A DNA stretch of 64,000 bases from an uncultured Sulfitobacter sp. (GCA_913060815.1 CAJXSZ010000002.1:186001-250000), one strand, 5' to 3'; shown: positions 8,381-18,473, counted from the first letter of the stretch. Notes: generated by a model from the sequence alone, not told the origin. Made by a program: numbers and translations.

Positions 8381-9364
8381 ATGACCTCTCCTGCCCCCTT
8401 TGCCGAAATCTGGCGCGGTGAATTTCTTGAAAGCGTACATTCAGGGCACGCTGTGATCTGTGACGAGAATGGCGACATCATGCAGGCATGGGGCAATCCT
8501 GAGGCAGTTGTGCTTGCGCGTAGCTCATCCAAGATGATTCAGGCCTTGCCACTTGTGCGCTCGGGCGCTGCAGATGCTTTTGGTCTTGGGACGCGACAGC
8601 TGGCCCTATCTTGTGCCTCCCACCAAGGGGCGCGCATCCATCTGGATGGTGTCGGTGCTTGGCTCAAAGAACTGGGGTTGAATGATGATGCCTTCCGTTG
8701 CGGACCGGAACAGTCCCGCGATCAGGAGGTGCGCGAAGCACAGATTCGCGCGCATGAAAGCCCGTGCCGCATTCACAACAACTGTTCTGGCAAACACACA
8801 GGCTTTTTGACGCTCTCCAAACATCTGGGCGGAGACGAGAATTACGTCGCCATAGACCATCCGGTACAGCGCGCTTGCCTAGAGGCGTTCGAAGAAGTGA
8901 CTGGCATGACCAGTCCGGGTTTCGGGATTGACGGATGCTCTGCCCCGAACCACGCGACCACACTGCACGGGATGGGCCGTGCTATGGCGCATTTCGCCGC
9001 TGCACCCGAAGGCAGCGCCGAGGCGCGCCTGCACGAGGCGATGCGCCTGCATCCCGAATTGGTTGCAGGAGAAACCCGCGCCTGCACCGAATTGATGCGC
9101 GCCTGTGATGGTAAGGTTGCCTTGAAAACAGGCGCCGAAGGGTTCTTTATCGCGATCATTCCAGAGCGGAAGATCGGCATCGCGCTCAAGGCTGCCTGCG
9201 GCACGACCCGTGCGGCAGAAGCTGCGATCGCAGCACTTCTGGTGCGGCTTGGAATATTGGACGCCAACCATCCAGCCACGCTCAAACGGATCAACGCACC
9301 GATCAAGAATTGGGACGGGCTGATAACAGGGGTGCTAAAACCAGCGGCAGGCTTGCTCGCTTAG
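8381..9364 (+). CDS. asparaginase, Rhizobium etli type (class 3)
   Basis: 327 residues from the ATG at 8381 (AAAGGA upstream). It belongs to the asparaginase family exemplified by ReAIV/ReAV of Rhizobium etli, unrelated to the E. coli types, and hydrolyses L-asparagine to aspartate and ammonia. The zinc/active-site features are present: Cys135 and Lys138 in NCSGKHTGF, Cys186 in IDGCSAP, and the Ser-Lys motif RSSSKMIQALPL near residue 47. No signal peptide, so cytoplasmic. It converges on serB with a 4-base overlap. The long upstream in-frame extension to 8273 has no ribosome site and was rejected. Confidence 0.92.
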   Translation: MTSPAPFAEIWRGEFLESVHSGHAVICDENGDIMQAWGNPEAVVLARSSSKMIQALPLVRSGAADAFGLGTRQLALSCASHQGARIHLDGVGAWLKELGLNDDAFRCGPEQSRDQEVREAQIRAHESPCRIHNNCSGKHTGFLTLSKHLGGDENYVAIDHPVQRACLEAFEEVTGMTSPGFGIDGCSAPNHATTLHGMGRAMAHFAAAPEGSAEARLHEAMRLHPELVAGETRACTELMRACDGKVALKTGAEGFFIAIIPERKIGIALKAACGTTRAAEAAIAALLVRLGILDANHPATLKRINAPIKNWDGLITGVLKPAAGLLA

Positions 9365-10236
9365 GCTTTAAAATCATCCTTGGCATAGCCCTGCACAAAC
9401 AGCAGTGCAGTCAGATCGCCAAATTTGATCCGCACATCACATTGGGCGGCAACAGCGGGTTTTGCATGAAGTGCAACGCCCATCCCCGCACGCGTCAGCA
9501 TGCCCAGATCATTGGCCCCGTCACCAACTGCAATTACGTCTGCATCCAGTAGATCAAGGCGCGCCGTGATATCTTCGAGCGCGTCCACCTTGGCCTGTCT
9601 TCCGAGGATCGGCATGCCGACTTCTCCTGTCAGCGTGCCATTTTCCACGATCAGCGTGTTCGCACGATTCTCATCAAATCCCAGCTCTTCAGCCACTTTG
9701 GACGTGAACGCAGTAAAACCGCCCGACACCAAAGCCGCATAGGCACCGTTTGCCTTCATCGTAGAAAGCAGCGCCGCGCCTCCTGGCATCAATTGAATAC
9801 GCTCGGCGAGAACCTTGTCGATGACCGTCTCTGGCAGCCCTTTGAGCAGACCAACGCGCTCGCGCAGGGCGCCGTCAAAATCAAGTTCGCCGTTCATGGC
9901 CCGCGCAGTGATATCTTTGACCCGTTCGCCAACACCCGCCTCATCAGCAAGCTCGTCGATACACTCCTGCTGGATCATTGTGCTATCCATATCGGCCAGC
10001 AGCATCTTCTTGCGCCGTCCGTCCTGTGGGACAATCACCAGATCAACGCCCAGCGCCTGACAGCTTTGCCAGACATCATCAAAATTATCAGGCATACCGC
10101 CCAAACCAAATTCTGCTGCCTCATCAGGAGCAAGCCAGATAGCATCGCCCCCACCCCACGCATTGCGCAACGATTCAACGAGAGCAGGATCAAGGTTGCG
10201 CATTTTTGGCGCACACAACAGGATAGCAGTATACAT
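9361..10236 (-). CDS. serB: phosphoserine phosphatase
   Basis: 291 residues from the ATG at 10236 ([10 protein letters not shown]). A HAD-superfamily enzyme that removes phosphate from L-phosphoserine, the last step of serine synthesis. Motif I is [17 protein letters not shown] (nucleophile and acid Asp of DxD), followed by [13 protein letters not shown], motif II in ALVSGGFT, and the C-terminal [10 protein letters not shown]. The N-terminal 80 residues resemble the ACT-like domain of longer SerB proteins. It is divergent from serC-serA, the other two serine genes, with about 156 bases between them. An alternative start 24 bases upstream (10260) is less likely. Confidence 0.96.
   Translation of the reverse strand: MYTAILLCAPKMRNLDPALVESLRNAWGGGDAIWLAPDEAAEFGLGGMPDNFDDVWQSCQALGVDLVIVPQDGRRKKMLLADMDSTMIQQECIDELADEAGVGERVKDITARAMNGELDFDGALRERVGLLKGLPETVIDKVLAERIQLMPGGAALLSTMKANGAYAALVSGGFTAFTSKVAEELGFDENRANTLIVENGTLTGEVGMPILGRQAKVDALEDITARLDLLDADVIAVGDGANDLGMLTRAGMGVALHAKPAVAAQCDVRIKFGDLTALLFVQGYAKDDFKA
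10206..10235 (+). promoter_or_regulatory. possible serC promoter overlapping the serB start
   Basis: TTGGCG at 10206-10211 and TATACA at 10230-10235, separated by 18 bases. If used, transcription would begin near 10242 and give serC a leader of about 150 bases. The match is moderate and the element lies inside the first codons of serB. Confidence 0.3.
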
Positions 10237-10241
10237 ATCAG

Positions 10242-10392
10242 TGTTTCCGATCAGCACCAAGGGGTCGCAAAAGAGTATTCAAACGGCGGTTTAGCCCTCA
10301 ATTGCCACTTGTGCCAGAGCGCAATGCGCCGTAACTCCAGCGGTGGGACACCCTTCCCCAACGAAGGGCATTTATCTGAGAGGGTAGCATCA
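10242..10392 (+). ncRNA. candidate serC leader RNA
   Basis: The non-coding segment upstream of serC contains a perfect hairpin CCCTTC-cccaac-GAAGGG at 10351-10368, 25 bases before the start codon, and further short dyads around 10315-10335. A conserved serC RNA motif upstream of serC-serA operons is described for Alphaproteobacteria (Corbino et al. 2005; an Rfam family). Position and gene context fit, but I cannot align it to the covariance model here. Confidence 0.45.
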
Positions 10393-11532
10393 ATGGCTAT
10401 TACACCACCGGACATCCGTCCGACGAATCCGCGTTTTTCCTCTGGGCCTTGCGCAAAACCCCCCACATTTGATCTCGCGAAACTGTCTGACGCGCCACTG
10501 GGCCGCAGCCACCGTGCCGCTCCTGGCAAGGCAAAGCTGCTGGCCGCGATTGAACAGACGCGTGAAATCCTCGGCATCCCCGACGACTACAAGATTGGCA
10601 TCGTGCCGGCGTCTGACACCGGCGCTTACGAGATGGCGATGTGGAACCTTCTTGGAGAGCGTCACGTCGAGATGTTGGCATGGGAAAGCTTTGGCGCAGG
10701 CTGGGTCACGGACGCGCTCAAACAGCTCAAGGTTGATGCAACCGAAAAGACCGCCCCTTACGGTGAGATCGTTGATCTGGGTGGTGTGAATTTCGACAAT
10801 GACGTCTGCTTTACCTACAACGGCACCACATCTGGCGTGCGCGTACCGGCGTCCTTTGACATTCCAGCGGACCGCGCAGGCCTGACGCTGTGTGACGCGA
10901 CCTCCGCCGCCTTCGCGATGGATTTACCGTGGGACCGTTTGGACGTGACCACCTTTAGCTGGCAAAAAGTGCTGGGTGGCGAAGCAGCACACGGCATGCT
11001 GATCCTGTCGCCACGTGCTGTTGAGCGTTTGGAAAATTACACGCCTGCATGGCCCTTGCCCAAAATTTTTCGCCTCACCAAAGGCGGCAAGCTGATCGAG
11101 GGTATCTTCCGTGGTGAGACGATCAACACGCCTTCCATGCTGTGTGTCGAGGACTACCTTTTCGCACTAGAGTGGGCGAAATCCGTTGGCGGCCTCAAGG
11201 GCATGATTGCGCGGGCGGACGCCAACACTGCGGCGATCAACGCCTTTGTCGAGACACACGATTGGCTCGATTTCCTTGCGGTGGACCCTGAGACGCGCTC
11301 GAACACTTCCGTGTGCCTCAAGTTCAACGATGAGCGCATTACTGATGGTGCAGCATTTGCCAAAGCGGTCGCAAAGCGGCTCGCGGATGAGAATGTCGCA
11401 CTAGATATCGGTGCTTACCGCGATGCCCCTGCGGGCCTGCGTATCTGGTGTGGTGCTACAGTCGAGACTTCCGACATCGAAGCAATGCTGCCGTGGCTCG
11501 ACTGGGCGTTCAACGCCGAGATCAACGCATAA
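10393..11532 (+). CDS. serC: phosphoserine aminotransferase
   Basis: 379 residues from the ATG at 10393. An open frame continues far upstream, but that part is antisense to serB and has no coding character. A PLP-dependent class V aminotransferase converting 3-phosphohydroxypyruvate plus glutamate to phosphoserine. The substrate region [13 protein letters not shown] lies at the N-terminus, and the PLP-binding lysine is Lys192 in [11 protein letters not shown]. This is the alphaproteobacterial/Methanosarcina subtype rather than the E. coli one. serA follows after 55 bases, and the two are surely an operon. Confidence 0.96.
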   Translation: MAITPPDIRPTNPRFSSGPCAKPPTFDLAKLSDAPLGRSHRAAPGKAKLLAAIEQTREILGIPDDYKIGIVPASDTGAYEMAMWNLLGERHVEMLAWESFGAGWVTDALKQLKVDATEKTAPYGEIVDLGGVNFDNDVCFTYNGTTSGVRVPASFDIPADRAGLTLCDATSAAFAMDLPWDRLDVTTFSWQKVLGGEAAHGMLILSPRAVERLENYTPAWPLPKIFRLTKGGKLIEGIFRGETINTPSMLCVEDYLFALEWAKSVGGLKGMIARADANTAAINAFVETHDWLDFLAVDPETRSNTSVCLKFNDERITDGAAFAKAVAKRLADENVALDIGAYRDAPAGLRIWCGATVETSDIEAMLPWLDWAFNAEINA

Positions 11533-11587
11533 TTCGCGCAGGGGCACTGCCCCGCGCCCTTCCATATTTATTCAAAGGACCACTCAC

Positions 11588-13183
11588 ATGGCACCTAAAG
11601 TACTCATCTCCGATAGCCTCAGCGAAGCAGCTGTTCAGATTTTCAAAGACCGCGGCATCGACGTGGATTTCCAGCCCGATCTGGGCAAGGACAAAGACAA
11701 GCTGCTCGAAGTGATCGGGAAATATGACGGCCTCGCCATCCGCTCCGCGACCAAGGCGACGGAGAAAATCATCGCGGCGGCGGACAACCTCAAGGTTATT
11801 GGCCGCGCAGGCATCGGGACGGATAACATCGACAAGGATGCCGCCTCCAAGAAAGGTGTGATCGTGATGAACACGCCCTTCGGCAACATGATCACAACAG
11901 CAGAACACGCGATTGCGATGATGTTTGCTGTAGCGCGTCAAATCCCCGAGGCTTCCGCCTCTACCCATGCTGGTAAATGGGAAAAGTCCAAGTTCATGGG
12001 TGTCGAGCTGACAGGCAAGACTCTGGGCGTGATTGGTGCAGGAAACATCGGCGGGATCGTCTGTGACCGTGCCCGCGCCCTCAAGATGAAAGTGATTGCC
12101 TATGATCCCTTCCTTGGCGAAGAAAAAGCCAAGAAGATGGGCGTAGAGAAGGTCGAGCTGGAGGAGCTGCTCCCACGCGCCGACTTCATCACCCTGCACG
12201 TGCCCTTCACCGATCAAACCGCAAACATCCTGAGCCGCGAGAACCTTGAGAAGACCAAGAAGGGCGTGCGCATCATCAACTGCGCCCGCGGTGGTCTGGT
12301 GGATGAGGAAGCCTTGGCCGATATGCTGAAATCAGGCCATGTCGCAGGTGCTGCTTTTGACGTGTTCAAAGAAGAGCCTGCGAAAGAGAACCCTTTGTTC
12401 AACCTGCCCAATGTTGTGTGCACGCCGCACCTTGGTGCTGCCACGACAGAGGCGCAAGAAAACGTGGCCCTGCAAGTGGCCGAGCAAATGTCCGACTACC
12501 TGCTGACAGGTGCCGTGAGCAACGCGCTCAACATGCCGTCTGTTACCGCAGAGGAGGCGCAGGTCATGGGACCATGGCTCAAGCTGTCTGGTCATCTCGG
12601 CGCGTTTATCGGCCAGCTGACGGATGAGCCAATCAAGGCGATCAACATCCTTTACGATGGCACAGTGTCAGAGATGAACCTCGAGGCGCTGAACTGTGGT
12701 GTGGTTGCGGGTATCATGAAGCGCGCCAACCCTGATGTGAACATGGTGTCAGCGCCTGTGGTCGCCAAGGAAAAAGGCATCCAGATTTCCACCACCAATC
12801 AGGATAAATCAGGCGCATTTGATGGCTACATCAAGGTCACGGTTGTGACGGACAAGCGCGAGCGTTCTATCGCGGGCACAGTGTTCTCTGACGGCAAGCC
12901 ACGGTTTATTCAGATCAAGGGAATCAACATCGACGCTGAAGTGGGACGCCACATGGTCTATACCACCAATGAAGACGTGCCGGGCATCATCGGTACACTG
13001 GGTCAGACTATGGGCGCCAATGACGTCAACATCGCCAACTTTACCCTTGGCCGTGCCGGCGTAAAGGGGGAGGCGATTGCGCTTCTTTACGTAGATGCAC
13101 CCGTCCCTGCACCTGTTGTCAAAAAGCTGCACGACACCGGCATGTTCAACCAGATCAAGCTGCTGGAATTCGACGTCGCTTAA
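11588..13183 (+). CDS. serA: D-3-phosphoglycerate dehydrogenase
   Basis: 531 residues, the long form with substrate, NAD, allosteric-substrate-binding and ACT domains. It oxidises 3-phosphoglycerate, the committed step of serine synthesis. The NAD motif GVIGAGNIGG is near 147-156. Catalytic residues are Arg234 (NCARGG), Glu263 (KEEP) and His281 (TPHLGA). The ACT domain occupies about 455-531 (MVYTTNEDVPGIIG) and probably senses serine. The start at 11588 has AAAGGA nine bases upstream; an in-frame extension overlapping serC was rejected. Ends with a clear terminator. Confidence 0.97.
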   Translation: MAPKVLISDSLSEAAVQIFKDRGIDVDFQPDLGKDKDKLLEVIGKYDGLAIRSATKATEKIIAAADNLKVIGRAGIGTDNIDKDAASKKGVIVMNTPFGNMITTAEHAIAMMFAVARQIPEASASTHAGKWEKSKFMGVELTGKTLGVIGAGNIGGIVCDRARALKMKVIAYDPFLGEEKAKKMGVEKVELEELLPRADFITLHVPFTDQTANILSRENLEKTKKGVRIINCARGGLVDEEALADMLKSGHVAGAAFDVFKEEPAKENPLFNLPNVVCTPHLGAATTEAQENVALQVAEQMSDYLLTGAVSNALNMPSVTAEEAQVMGPWLKLSGHLGAFIGQLTDEPIKAINILYDGTVSEMNLEALNCGVVAGIMKRANPDVNMVSAPVVAKEKGIQISTTNQDKSGAFDGYIKVTVVTDKRERSIAGTVFSDGKPRFIQIKGINIDAEVGRHMVYTTNEDVPGIIGTLGQTMGANDVNIANFTLGRAGVKGEAIALLYVDAPVPAPVVKKLHDTGMFNQIKLLEFDVA

Positions 13184-13203
13184 GCGTATCAAACGGCACC
13201 ACA

Positions 13204-13236
13204 AAGGCGCAGCTCCTCGTGGGTTGCGCCTTTTTT
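13204..13236 (+). terminator. terminator of serC-serA
   Basis: AAAGGCGCA and TTGCGCCTTT form the stem around a CTCCTCGTGGG-type loop, followed by a T-run (TTTTTTATT). It lies 20 bases after the serA stop and immediately before the phosphatase gene. Confidence 0.88.
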
Positions 13237-13248
13237 ATTGGAGAACGC

Positions 13249-13995
13249 ATGACCAAACCCATTTATGCCATTGGCGATATCCACGGCCAGCACGATGAGC
13301 TTTTGCGCGTTCTGGCGTTGATTGAGGCAGATGGCGGGGCACAGGCCGAGATTGTATTCATCGGCGACTATACAGATCGCGGCCCCGCTTCCGCCGCCGT
13401 ACTTGATACGCTGATTGAGGGCGTGGAGCAGGGCAAGCCGTGGCGCTGTCTGATGGGCAACCATGACCGCATGTTCAGTTGGTTCATGCGCGATTACCCC
13501 CTCCATGATGCCTATCTTCCGGTCTACCTTTATTGGCTGCATGAGCGGTTGGGCGGCGACACCACGCTTGCCTCTTACGGGATCGAGATGACCCAGACCG
13601 AACGGCAAACCGCCGTGCATGAAAAAGCCAAAGCAGTCGTGCCCCAAGCCCATATTGATTTCCTGAACAGCCTTTCACACAGCTATCAGACGGACGATCT
13701 ATTCTTTGCCCATGCGGGTATCCGGCCAGGGATCGCGCTGGATGAGCAGACCGAGCATGACCTGCTGTGGATCCGCAAAGAATTTCACAAAGACACCCGC
13801 GATCATGGAAAGCTCATCGTGCATGGCCATACCCCTGTAGAGCAGACGACCCATTACGGGAACCGCATCAATATAGATGCGGGCGCGGGGTACGGACGTC
13901 CTCTCTGTGCGATCCGCATCGAAGGGCGTGAGTGTTGGAGCCTGACAGACGCAGGGCCAGTGCCGTTGCTTCCTGCGGACAGTGACGGAACGTAG
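13249..13995 (+). CDS. metallophosphoesterase (serine/threonine-phosphatase-like)
   Basis: 248 residues from the ATG at 13249 with GGAGAACGC before it. It carries the calcineurin-type metal motifs in order: GDIHGQHDE (about 8-16), GDYTDRGP (about 37-44), GNHDR (about 71-75), HAG (FFAHAGIRPG) and GHTPVE. This resembles bacterial Ser/Thr protein phosphatases of the PPP family and diadenosine-tetraphosphatase-like enzymes. The substrate is not evident. It follows the serA terminator, and the thiolase downstream has its own ribosome site. Confidence 0.88.
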   Translation: MTKPIYAIGDIHGQHDELLRVLALIEADGGAQAEIVFIGDYTDRGPASAAVLDTLIEGVEQGKPWRCLMGNHDRMFSWFMRDYPLHDAYLPVYLYWLHERLGGDTTLASYGIEMTQTERQTAVHEKAKAVVPQAHIDFLNSLSHSYQTDDLFFAHAGIRPGIALDEQTEHDLLWIRKEFHKDTRDHGKLIVHGHTPVEQTTHYGNRINIDAGAGYGRPLCAIRIEGRECWSLTDAGPVPLLPADSDGT

Positions 13996-14055
13996 CGCCT
14001 GACAACCAACCCTGCGTTTTGCTAAACGAATTGCATCATTTTCGGGAGAGAGAAC

Positions 14056-15234
14056 ATGTCGGACGATATCGTTATTCTGGGTGGTGCACGCACCGCAATC
14101 GGAACCTTTGGTGGCACCCTTGCAAGGACACCTGCCACAACGCTCGGGGCGACTGTTGCGCGTGAAGCGTTGACGCGGGCGGGCGTCGAGGGCGGGCAAA
14201 TCGGCCATGTCGTCTTTGGCAACGTCATCAATACCGAGCCTCGTGACATGTATCTCAGCCGCGTCGCGGCAATGGAAGCGGGTGTTCCCGATGCCGTGCC
14301 AGCAATGAACGTGAACCGTTTGTGCGGATCTGGCGTGCAGGCGATTGTGTCTGCGGTACAGTCTCTGATGCTGGGCGATGCAGACTTTGCGCTGGCTGGC
14401 GGAGCGGAGAGCATGAGCCGTGCACCCTATATTCAACCTGCTGCCCGCTGGGGCCAGAAAATGGGCGATGTCGCCTCTCTCGATATGTTGTTGGGCACGC
14501 TCAACTGCCCGTTTGGCACGGGCCATATGGGTGTGACCGCAGAGAATGTCGCAGGCGAGCACGAGATCACCCGCGAAGAGCAAGATGCCTTTGCGATGCT
14601 CTCCCAAGAGCGCGCTGCCGCCGCGATTGAGGCGGGCCATTTCACCGATCAGATTGTTCCGGTTGAAGTCCGCAAAGGTCGCGAAACTGTTTCTTTCGAA
14701 GTCGATGAGCACCCCAAGGCTACCACGCCAGAACAACTGGCAGGCTTGCGTGCCGTGTTCCAGAAAGACGGCTCTGTCACCGCTGGCAATGCGTCGGGCA
14801 TCAATGATGGTGCCGCTGCAGTCGTGCTGGCACGTGCATCCTCTGCACAAGCGAGCGGGTTGAAACCACTTGCGCGGATCATCGGCTATGCGCACGCAGG
14901 GGTGCGCCCTGAGGTAATGGGCATCGGGCCGATCCCTGCTGTGACAAAGCTGTTCGAGAAGACAGGTCTGAATGCAGGTGACTTCGACGTAATCGAAAGC
15001 AACGAGGCCTTCGCGTCACAAGCGCTCGCCGTGAGCAAGGCGCTAGGCTTTGATCCAGCGCGGGTAAACCCGAATGGGGGCGCCATTGCGCTGGGCCACC
15101 CAGTCGGCGCGACAGGAGCGATCATCACTGTCAAAGCGCTCTATGAGTTGGAGCGTATTCAAGGCAAGCGCGCGCTGATCACCATGTGCATCGGCGGTGG
15201 TCAGGGCATCGCGCTGGCGATCGAGCGGATGTAA
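14056..15234 (+). CDS. acetyl-CoA C-acyltransferase (beta-ketothiolase, BktB/PhaA type)
   Basis: 392 residues, the length of Zoogloea-type biosynthetic thiolases. Catalytic residues are at canonical places: Cys90 (NRLCGSGVQA), His348 (ALGHPVGATG) and Cys378 (MCIGGGQG). It condenses or cleaves acyl-CoA/acetyl-CoA in beta-oxidation or polyhydroxyalkanoate synthesis; which role is not clear since no reductase or PHA synthase is adjacent. GGAGAGAGAAC lies just before the ATG. The gene abuts ubiB tail to tail with no space, and no terminator hairpin is visible between them. Confidence 0.93.
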   Translation: MSDDIVILGGARTAIGTFGGTLARTPATTLGATVAREALTRAGVEGGQIGHVVFGNVINTEPRDMYLSRVAAMEAGVPDAVPAMNVNRLCGSGVQAIVSAVQSLMLGDADFALAGGAESMSRAPYIQPAARWGQKMGDVASLDMLLGTLNCPFGTGHMGVTAENVAGEHEITREEQDAFAMLSQERAAAAIEAGHFTDQIVPVEVRKGRETVSFEVDEHPKATTPEQLAGLRAVFQKDGSVTAGNASGINDGAAAVVLARASSAQASGLKPLARIIGYAHAGVRPEVMGIGPIPAVTKLFEKTGLNAGDFDVIESNEAFASQALAVSKALGFDPARVNPNGGAIALGHPVGATGAIITVKALYELERIQGKRALITMCIGGGQGIALAIERM

Positions 15235-16767
15235 TCAGAACACTGCGTCCAGAATACCGATCACGATAGCAGCCCCTGCCGCACCCAATACCGCGGCAAG
15301 GGCGATGTAGCGTTTGAACGGCTTGCGGGCAGGCGGCAGCGCTTCTGCCTGACGGATCAGCGCCGCCTCGACCAGCGCCGGCAAACGCGGGCCAAAGCGT
15401 GACAGCACTCGGGCAGTCTTGGTCAGATCGGTGATAATTGCCTTGGGACCGATGGATTTCGTGATGTAGTCGGTCACGATCGGCGCTGCCACCTGCCAGA
15501 TGTTCATCTGCGGGTTTAGGGAGCGGGCCACGCCCTCAACCACGATCATCGTGCGTTGCAACAGGATTAACTCTGTTCGTGTCTCCATGCCAAACCGCTC
15601 GGTCACTTCAAAGAGGTAGGCCAAGAGGCGCCCCATCGAGATGCGATCCGCATCCATTCCGAAAATCGGCTCTCCGACAGCGCGCAGAGCCCGCGCGAAT
15701 TCATCCACATCTTTGTCAGCAGGGATATAACCCGCTTCAAAATGCACCTCGGCCACGCGTTTATAGTCCTTGCGGATAAAGCCATAGAGGATCTCGGCGT
15801 AAACGCGACGGGTGTATTCATCGATGTGGCCCATGATCCCGAAATCAAAAGCTACGATATCGCCATTATCGGCGACCTTGAGGTTCCCTTGATGCATATC
15901 CCCGTGGAAGTAACCGTCGCGCAGGGCGTGGTTCAGGAACAATGCGAGGATACGCTCGGACAGCTCGACGCGGTCCACGCCAATTGCATCAATCGCAGCG
16001 TTATCGCCCATGGGCACACCTTCGGCCCAGCCAAGCGTCATCACACGCCGCGCCGAATAATCCCATTTGATCAGGGGCAGCTGGAAGCCCGCGTCATCCT
16101 TGGTGTTGGCCGCAAATTCGGACGCAGCGGCGGATTCCAAACGCAGGTCCAACTCCCCATGCACAACACCGTCAAAATGCTCGATCACATCCATGGGACG
16201 CAGGCGGCGCGAACCAGGGGAAAACAGCTCAACCATCCGCGCCGCAAGATAGAAGGCGTCCACGTCTTTCTGGAACGCCTTCTCTACCCCGGGCCTGAGC
16301 ACCTTGACCGCAACCTCTTCACCCGAGGATGCAAGGCGCGCACGGTGCACCTGCGCGATGGAGGCGGCTGCAACAGGTTCGCTGAACTCTGAAAAGATCG
16401 CGTCGATGGGCTGGCCCAGTTCTTTTTCGACCTCGGCTTTTGCGACATCGACAGGAAAAGCAGGTAGTTGATCCTGAAGCACACGCAGTTGCAGCGCCAT
16501 CTCCTCCCCAACCACATCGGGGCGGGTAGAGAGAATTTGACCGAATTTGATATAGGCAGGGCCCAGCGCCGTGAGCGCACGGGTTGCAGGCTGCAGATTT
16601 GGATCACCCTTATAGCCAAGCGGCTTGAACGGAATCGCAAGCGCACGCGCCACCAGACGCACAGCTTTGGGTGCTTCAAATGCATCGAGAACGAAATTCA
16701 TCGCGCCCGTGCGCTCTAGCGTGGCACCAGTGCGGATCAGTCGCCAGATATTGTGTGGGCCACGCAT
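15235..16767 (-). CDS. ubiB: ubiquinone biosynthesis kinase-like protein UbiB
   Basis: 510 residues. A membrane-associated atypical kinase/ATPase of the ABC1/ADCK family needed for ubiquinone synthesis. The family KxGQ motif is in AYIKFGQILSTRPDV (about 72-84). Ala-rich ATP-loop features occur around SIAQVHRA, with FHGDMHQGN and IVAFDFGIMG as catalytic and metal loops. The C-terminal hydrophobic hairpin (YIALAAVLGAAGAAIVIGIL) anchors it in the inner membrane. It follows ubiE after 29 bases in one operon. Older annotation as a 2-octaprenylphenol hydroxylase is superseded. Confidence 0.96.
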   Translation of the reverse strand: MRGPHNIWRLIRTGATLERTGAMNFVLDAFEAPKAVRLVARALAIPFKPLGYKGDPNLQPATRALTALGPAYIKFGQILSTRPDVVGEEMALQLRVLQDQLPAFPVDVAKAEVEKELGQPIDAIFSEFSEPVAAASIAQVHRARLASSGEEVAVKVLRPGVEKAFQKDVDAFYLAARMVELFSPGSRRLRPMDVIEHFDGVVHGELDLRLESAAASEFAANTKDDAGFQLPLIKWDYSARRVMTLGWAEGVPMGDNAAIDAIGVDRVELSERILALFLNHALRDGYFHGDMHQGNLKVADNGDIVAFDFGIMGHIDEYTRRVYAEILYGFIRKDYKRVAEVHFEAGYIPADKDVDEFARALRAVGEPIFGMDADRISMGRLLAYLFEVTERFGMETRTELILLQRTMIVVEGVARSLNPQMNIWQVAAPIVTDYITKSIGPKAIITDLTKTARVLSRFGPRLPALVEAALIRQAEALPPARKPFKRYIALAAVLGAAGAAIVIGILDAVF

Positions 16768-16796
16768 CAGTTAATAATCCCCTGCGGTCCGCGCAT

Positions 16797-17540
16797 TTAG
16801 ATTTTCCAGCCCGAATGCAGGGCTGCGATGCCCATCGTCATGTTGCGGTACTTTGCGTTCTCGAACCCTGCAGCCCGCACCATTCCAAGAAAAGTCTCCT
16901 GATCCGGAAAATTGCGGATTGATTCAACAAGGTACTGATAGCTGTCGCGGTCATTGGCGATGATCTGGCCCATGCGCGGGATGACATTGAAACTGTAGAG
17001 GTCATAGGCCTTTTGCATCATCGGGTTGGGCAACTGGCTGAACTCCAACACCATCAGACGGCCGCCTGGCTTGAGCACACGATAAGCCTCGTTCAGCGCC
17101 TCTTGGGGGCGGGTCACGTTCCGGATGCCGAATGAGATCGTGTAGACATCAAAGGTGTTGTCCTCGAACGGCAGGTCCATCGCATCGCCAACAATCCAGT
17201 CGAGGCTGTCTTGCATCGCTTCAGCCTCGGCACGCTTGCGCCCCTCGATCAGCATCCCTTCGGTCAGGTCACAGACGGTGGCATGGCCAGAGCCTGCGCG
17301 TTTGAGAAATTTGAAGGATACATCACCCGTACCGCCCGCCACATCCAGAAGCCTTTGACCTGCACGCGGCGCGAGCCAATCCATCATCGCCTCTTTCCAG
17401 ATACGGTGGATGCCGACGCTCATCACGTCATTCATGATGTCGTAATTATTGGCCACATCCGAGAAAAGGCTGCGCACCTTGCCTGCCTTCTCGTCCTCGC
17501 GAATGGTTTGAGCGCCGAAATGGGTGGTGTTGTCGGTCAT
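16797..17540 (-). CDS. ubiE: ubiquinone/menaquinone C-methyltransferase
   Basis: 247 residues, typical UbiE length. A SAM-dependent C-methyltransferase of the ubiquinone pathway (methylates demethoxy-benzoquinol). Motif I is [13 protein letters not shown], preceded by the family signature [22 protein letters not shown]. The second UbiE signature is [20 protein letters not shown] lies before the ATG at 17540. Divergent from mutM (81 bases between starts) and co-directional with ubiB. Confidence 0.97.
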   Translation of the reverse strand: MTDNTTHFGAQTIREDEKAGKVRSLFSDVANNYDIMNDVMSVGIHRIWKEAMMDWLAPRAGQRLLDVAGGTGDVSFKFLKRAGSGHATVCDLTEGMLIEGRKRAEAEAMQDSLDWIVGDAMDLPFEDNTFDVYTISFGIRNVTRPQEALNEAYRVLKPGGRLMVLEFSQLPNPMMQKAYDLYSFNVIPRMGQIIANDRDSYQYLVESIRNFPDQETFLGMVRAAGFENAKYRNMTMGIAALHSGWKI

Positions 17541-17621
17541 GATGTGGGTCCTGATCTTGTTATCTTGGAGATATAGCCTCAGGTAGGGAGGTGCAAACCG
17601 CCATTTGCCGCAGGAGATGCC

Positions 17622-18473
17622 ATGCCAGAGCTGCCCGAAGTCGAAACCGTCCGCCGTGGCCTTGCCCCCGTCATGGAAGGTGTAGAAATTAGCCGCGCCG
17701 ATGTGAACCGTCCTGACCTGCGCTGGCCCTTTCCGACGCGCATGGCAGAGCGTTTGACAGGCCAGCGGGTCGAGCGTTTGCGCAGGCGATCAAAATACGT
17801 CCTCGCGGATCTTAGCTCGGGGGAGACGCTACTCATTCACCTTGGAATGTCGGGACGGATGCTCATTTCCGGCGATCCGCTGGGTCAGTTCGTCCACGAA
17901 CATCCCGCGGCTGAGAAGCACGATCATGTCGTGTTTCATATGGAGAACGGCGCGCGCATCACCTTCAACGATCCCCGCCGCTTTGGTGCGATGGATCTGA
18001 TGGAGACGGCGAGAGAATCAGAGCACAAGCTGCTTGCTGCGCTGGGACCAGAACCCTTGAGCAATGATTTTTATGACAAAATTCTGGTAGAGGCCTTCAA
18101 GGACCGCAACACGCCCGTGAAATCTGCGCTGCTGGATCAGCGGATCGTGGCTGGTTTAGGCAATATCTATGTCTGCGAAACTCTTTTTCGCGCAGGGATC
18201 AGCCCCAAACGCAAGGCAGGACGCATTGCCGCAGCGCGTGTTGCCGCAATGGTTCCCATCATCCGCGATGTCCTGTCCGAGGCAATTGACGCGGGGGGAT
18301 CATCGCTCAAGGATTTTCGCCAAGCCGATGGAGAACTTGGATATTTTCAGCATTCCTTTGATGTTTACGGAAGGGAAAGCGAGCCCTGCAAGCGTGAAGG
18401 CTGTGAGGGAATCATTGCCCGTGTCGTCCAGTCCGGACGCTCATCCTTCTACTGTCCGCAATGCCAAAGATAA
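17622..18473 (+). CDS. mutM: formamidopyrimidine-DNA glycosylase (Fpg)
   Basis: 283 residues. A bifunctional base-excision glycosylase/AP lyase removing 8-oxoguanine. After Met the N-terminus is [13 protein letters not shown], with the catalytic Pro and Glu. The conserved Lys lies in RRRSKYVL. The helix-two-turn-helix contains [16 protein letters not shown], and the C-terminal zinc finger is CKREGCEG...YCPQC. GGAG precedes the ATG. The enoyl-CoA hydratase follows after 62 bases. Confidence 0.97.
   Translation: MPELPEVETVRRGLAPVMEGVEISRADVNRPDLRWPFPTRMAERLTGQRVERLRRRSKYVLADLSSGETLLIHLGMSGRMLISGDPLGQFVHEHPAAEKHDHVVFHMENGARITFNDPRRFGAMDLMETARESEHKLLAALGPEPLSNDFYDKILVEAFKDRNTPVKSALLDQRIVAGLGNIYVCETLFRAGISPKRKAGRIAAARVAAMVPIIRDVLSEAIDAGGSSLKDFRQADGELGYFQHSFDVYGRESEPCKREGCEGIIARVVQSGRSSFYCPQCQR

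Noticed and set aside
9793-10392. 200-codon N-terminal extension of serC
   Set aside because: It is antisense to serB and intergenic sequence. SerC begins naturally at 10393 with family sequence.
13699-14895. 398-codon minus-strand open frame
   Set aside because: It is antisense to the metallophosphoesterase and thiolase, both with full catalytic motifs. The translated sequence is rich in His/Arg/Cys and resembles no protein family.
15742-16392. 216-codon plus-strand open frame
   Set aside because: Antisense to ubiB and without protein-like character.
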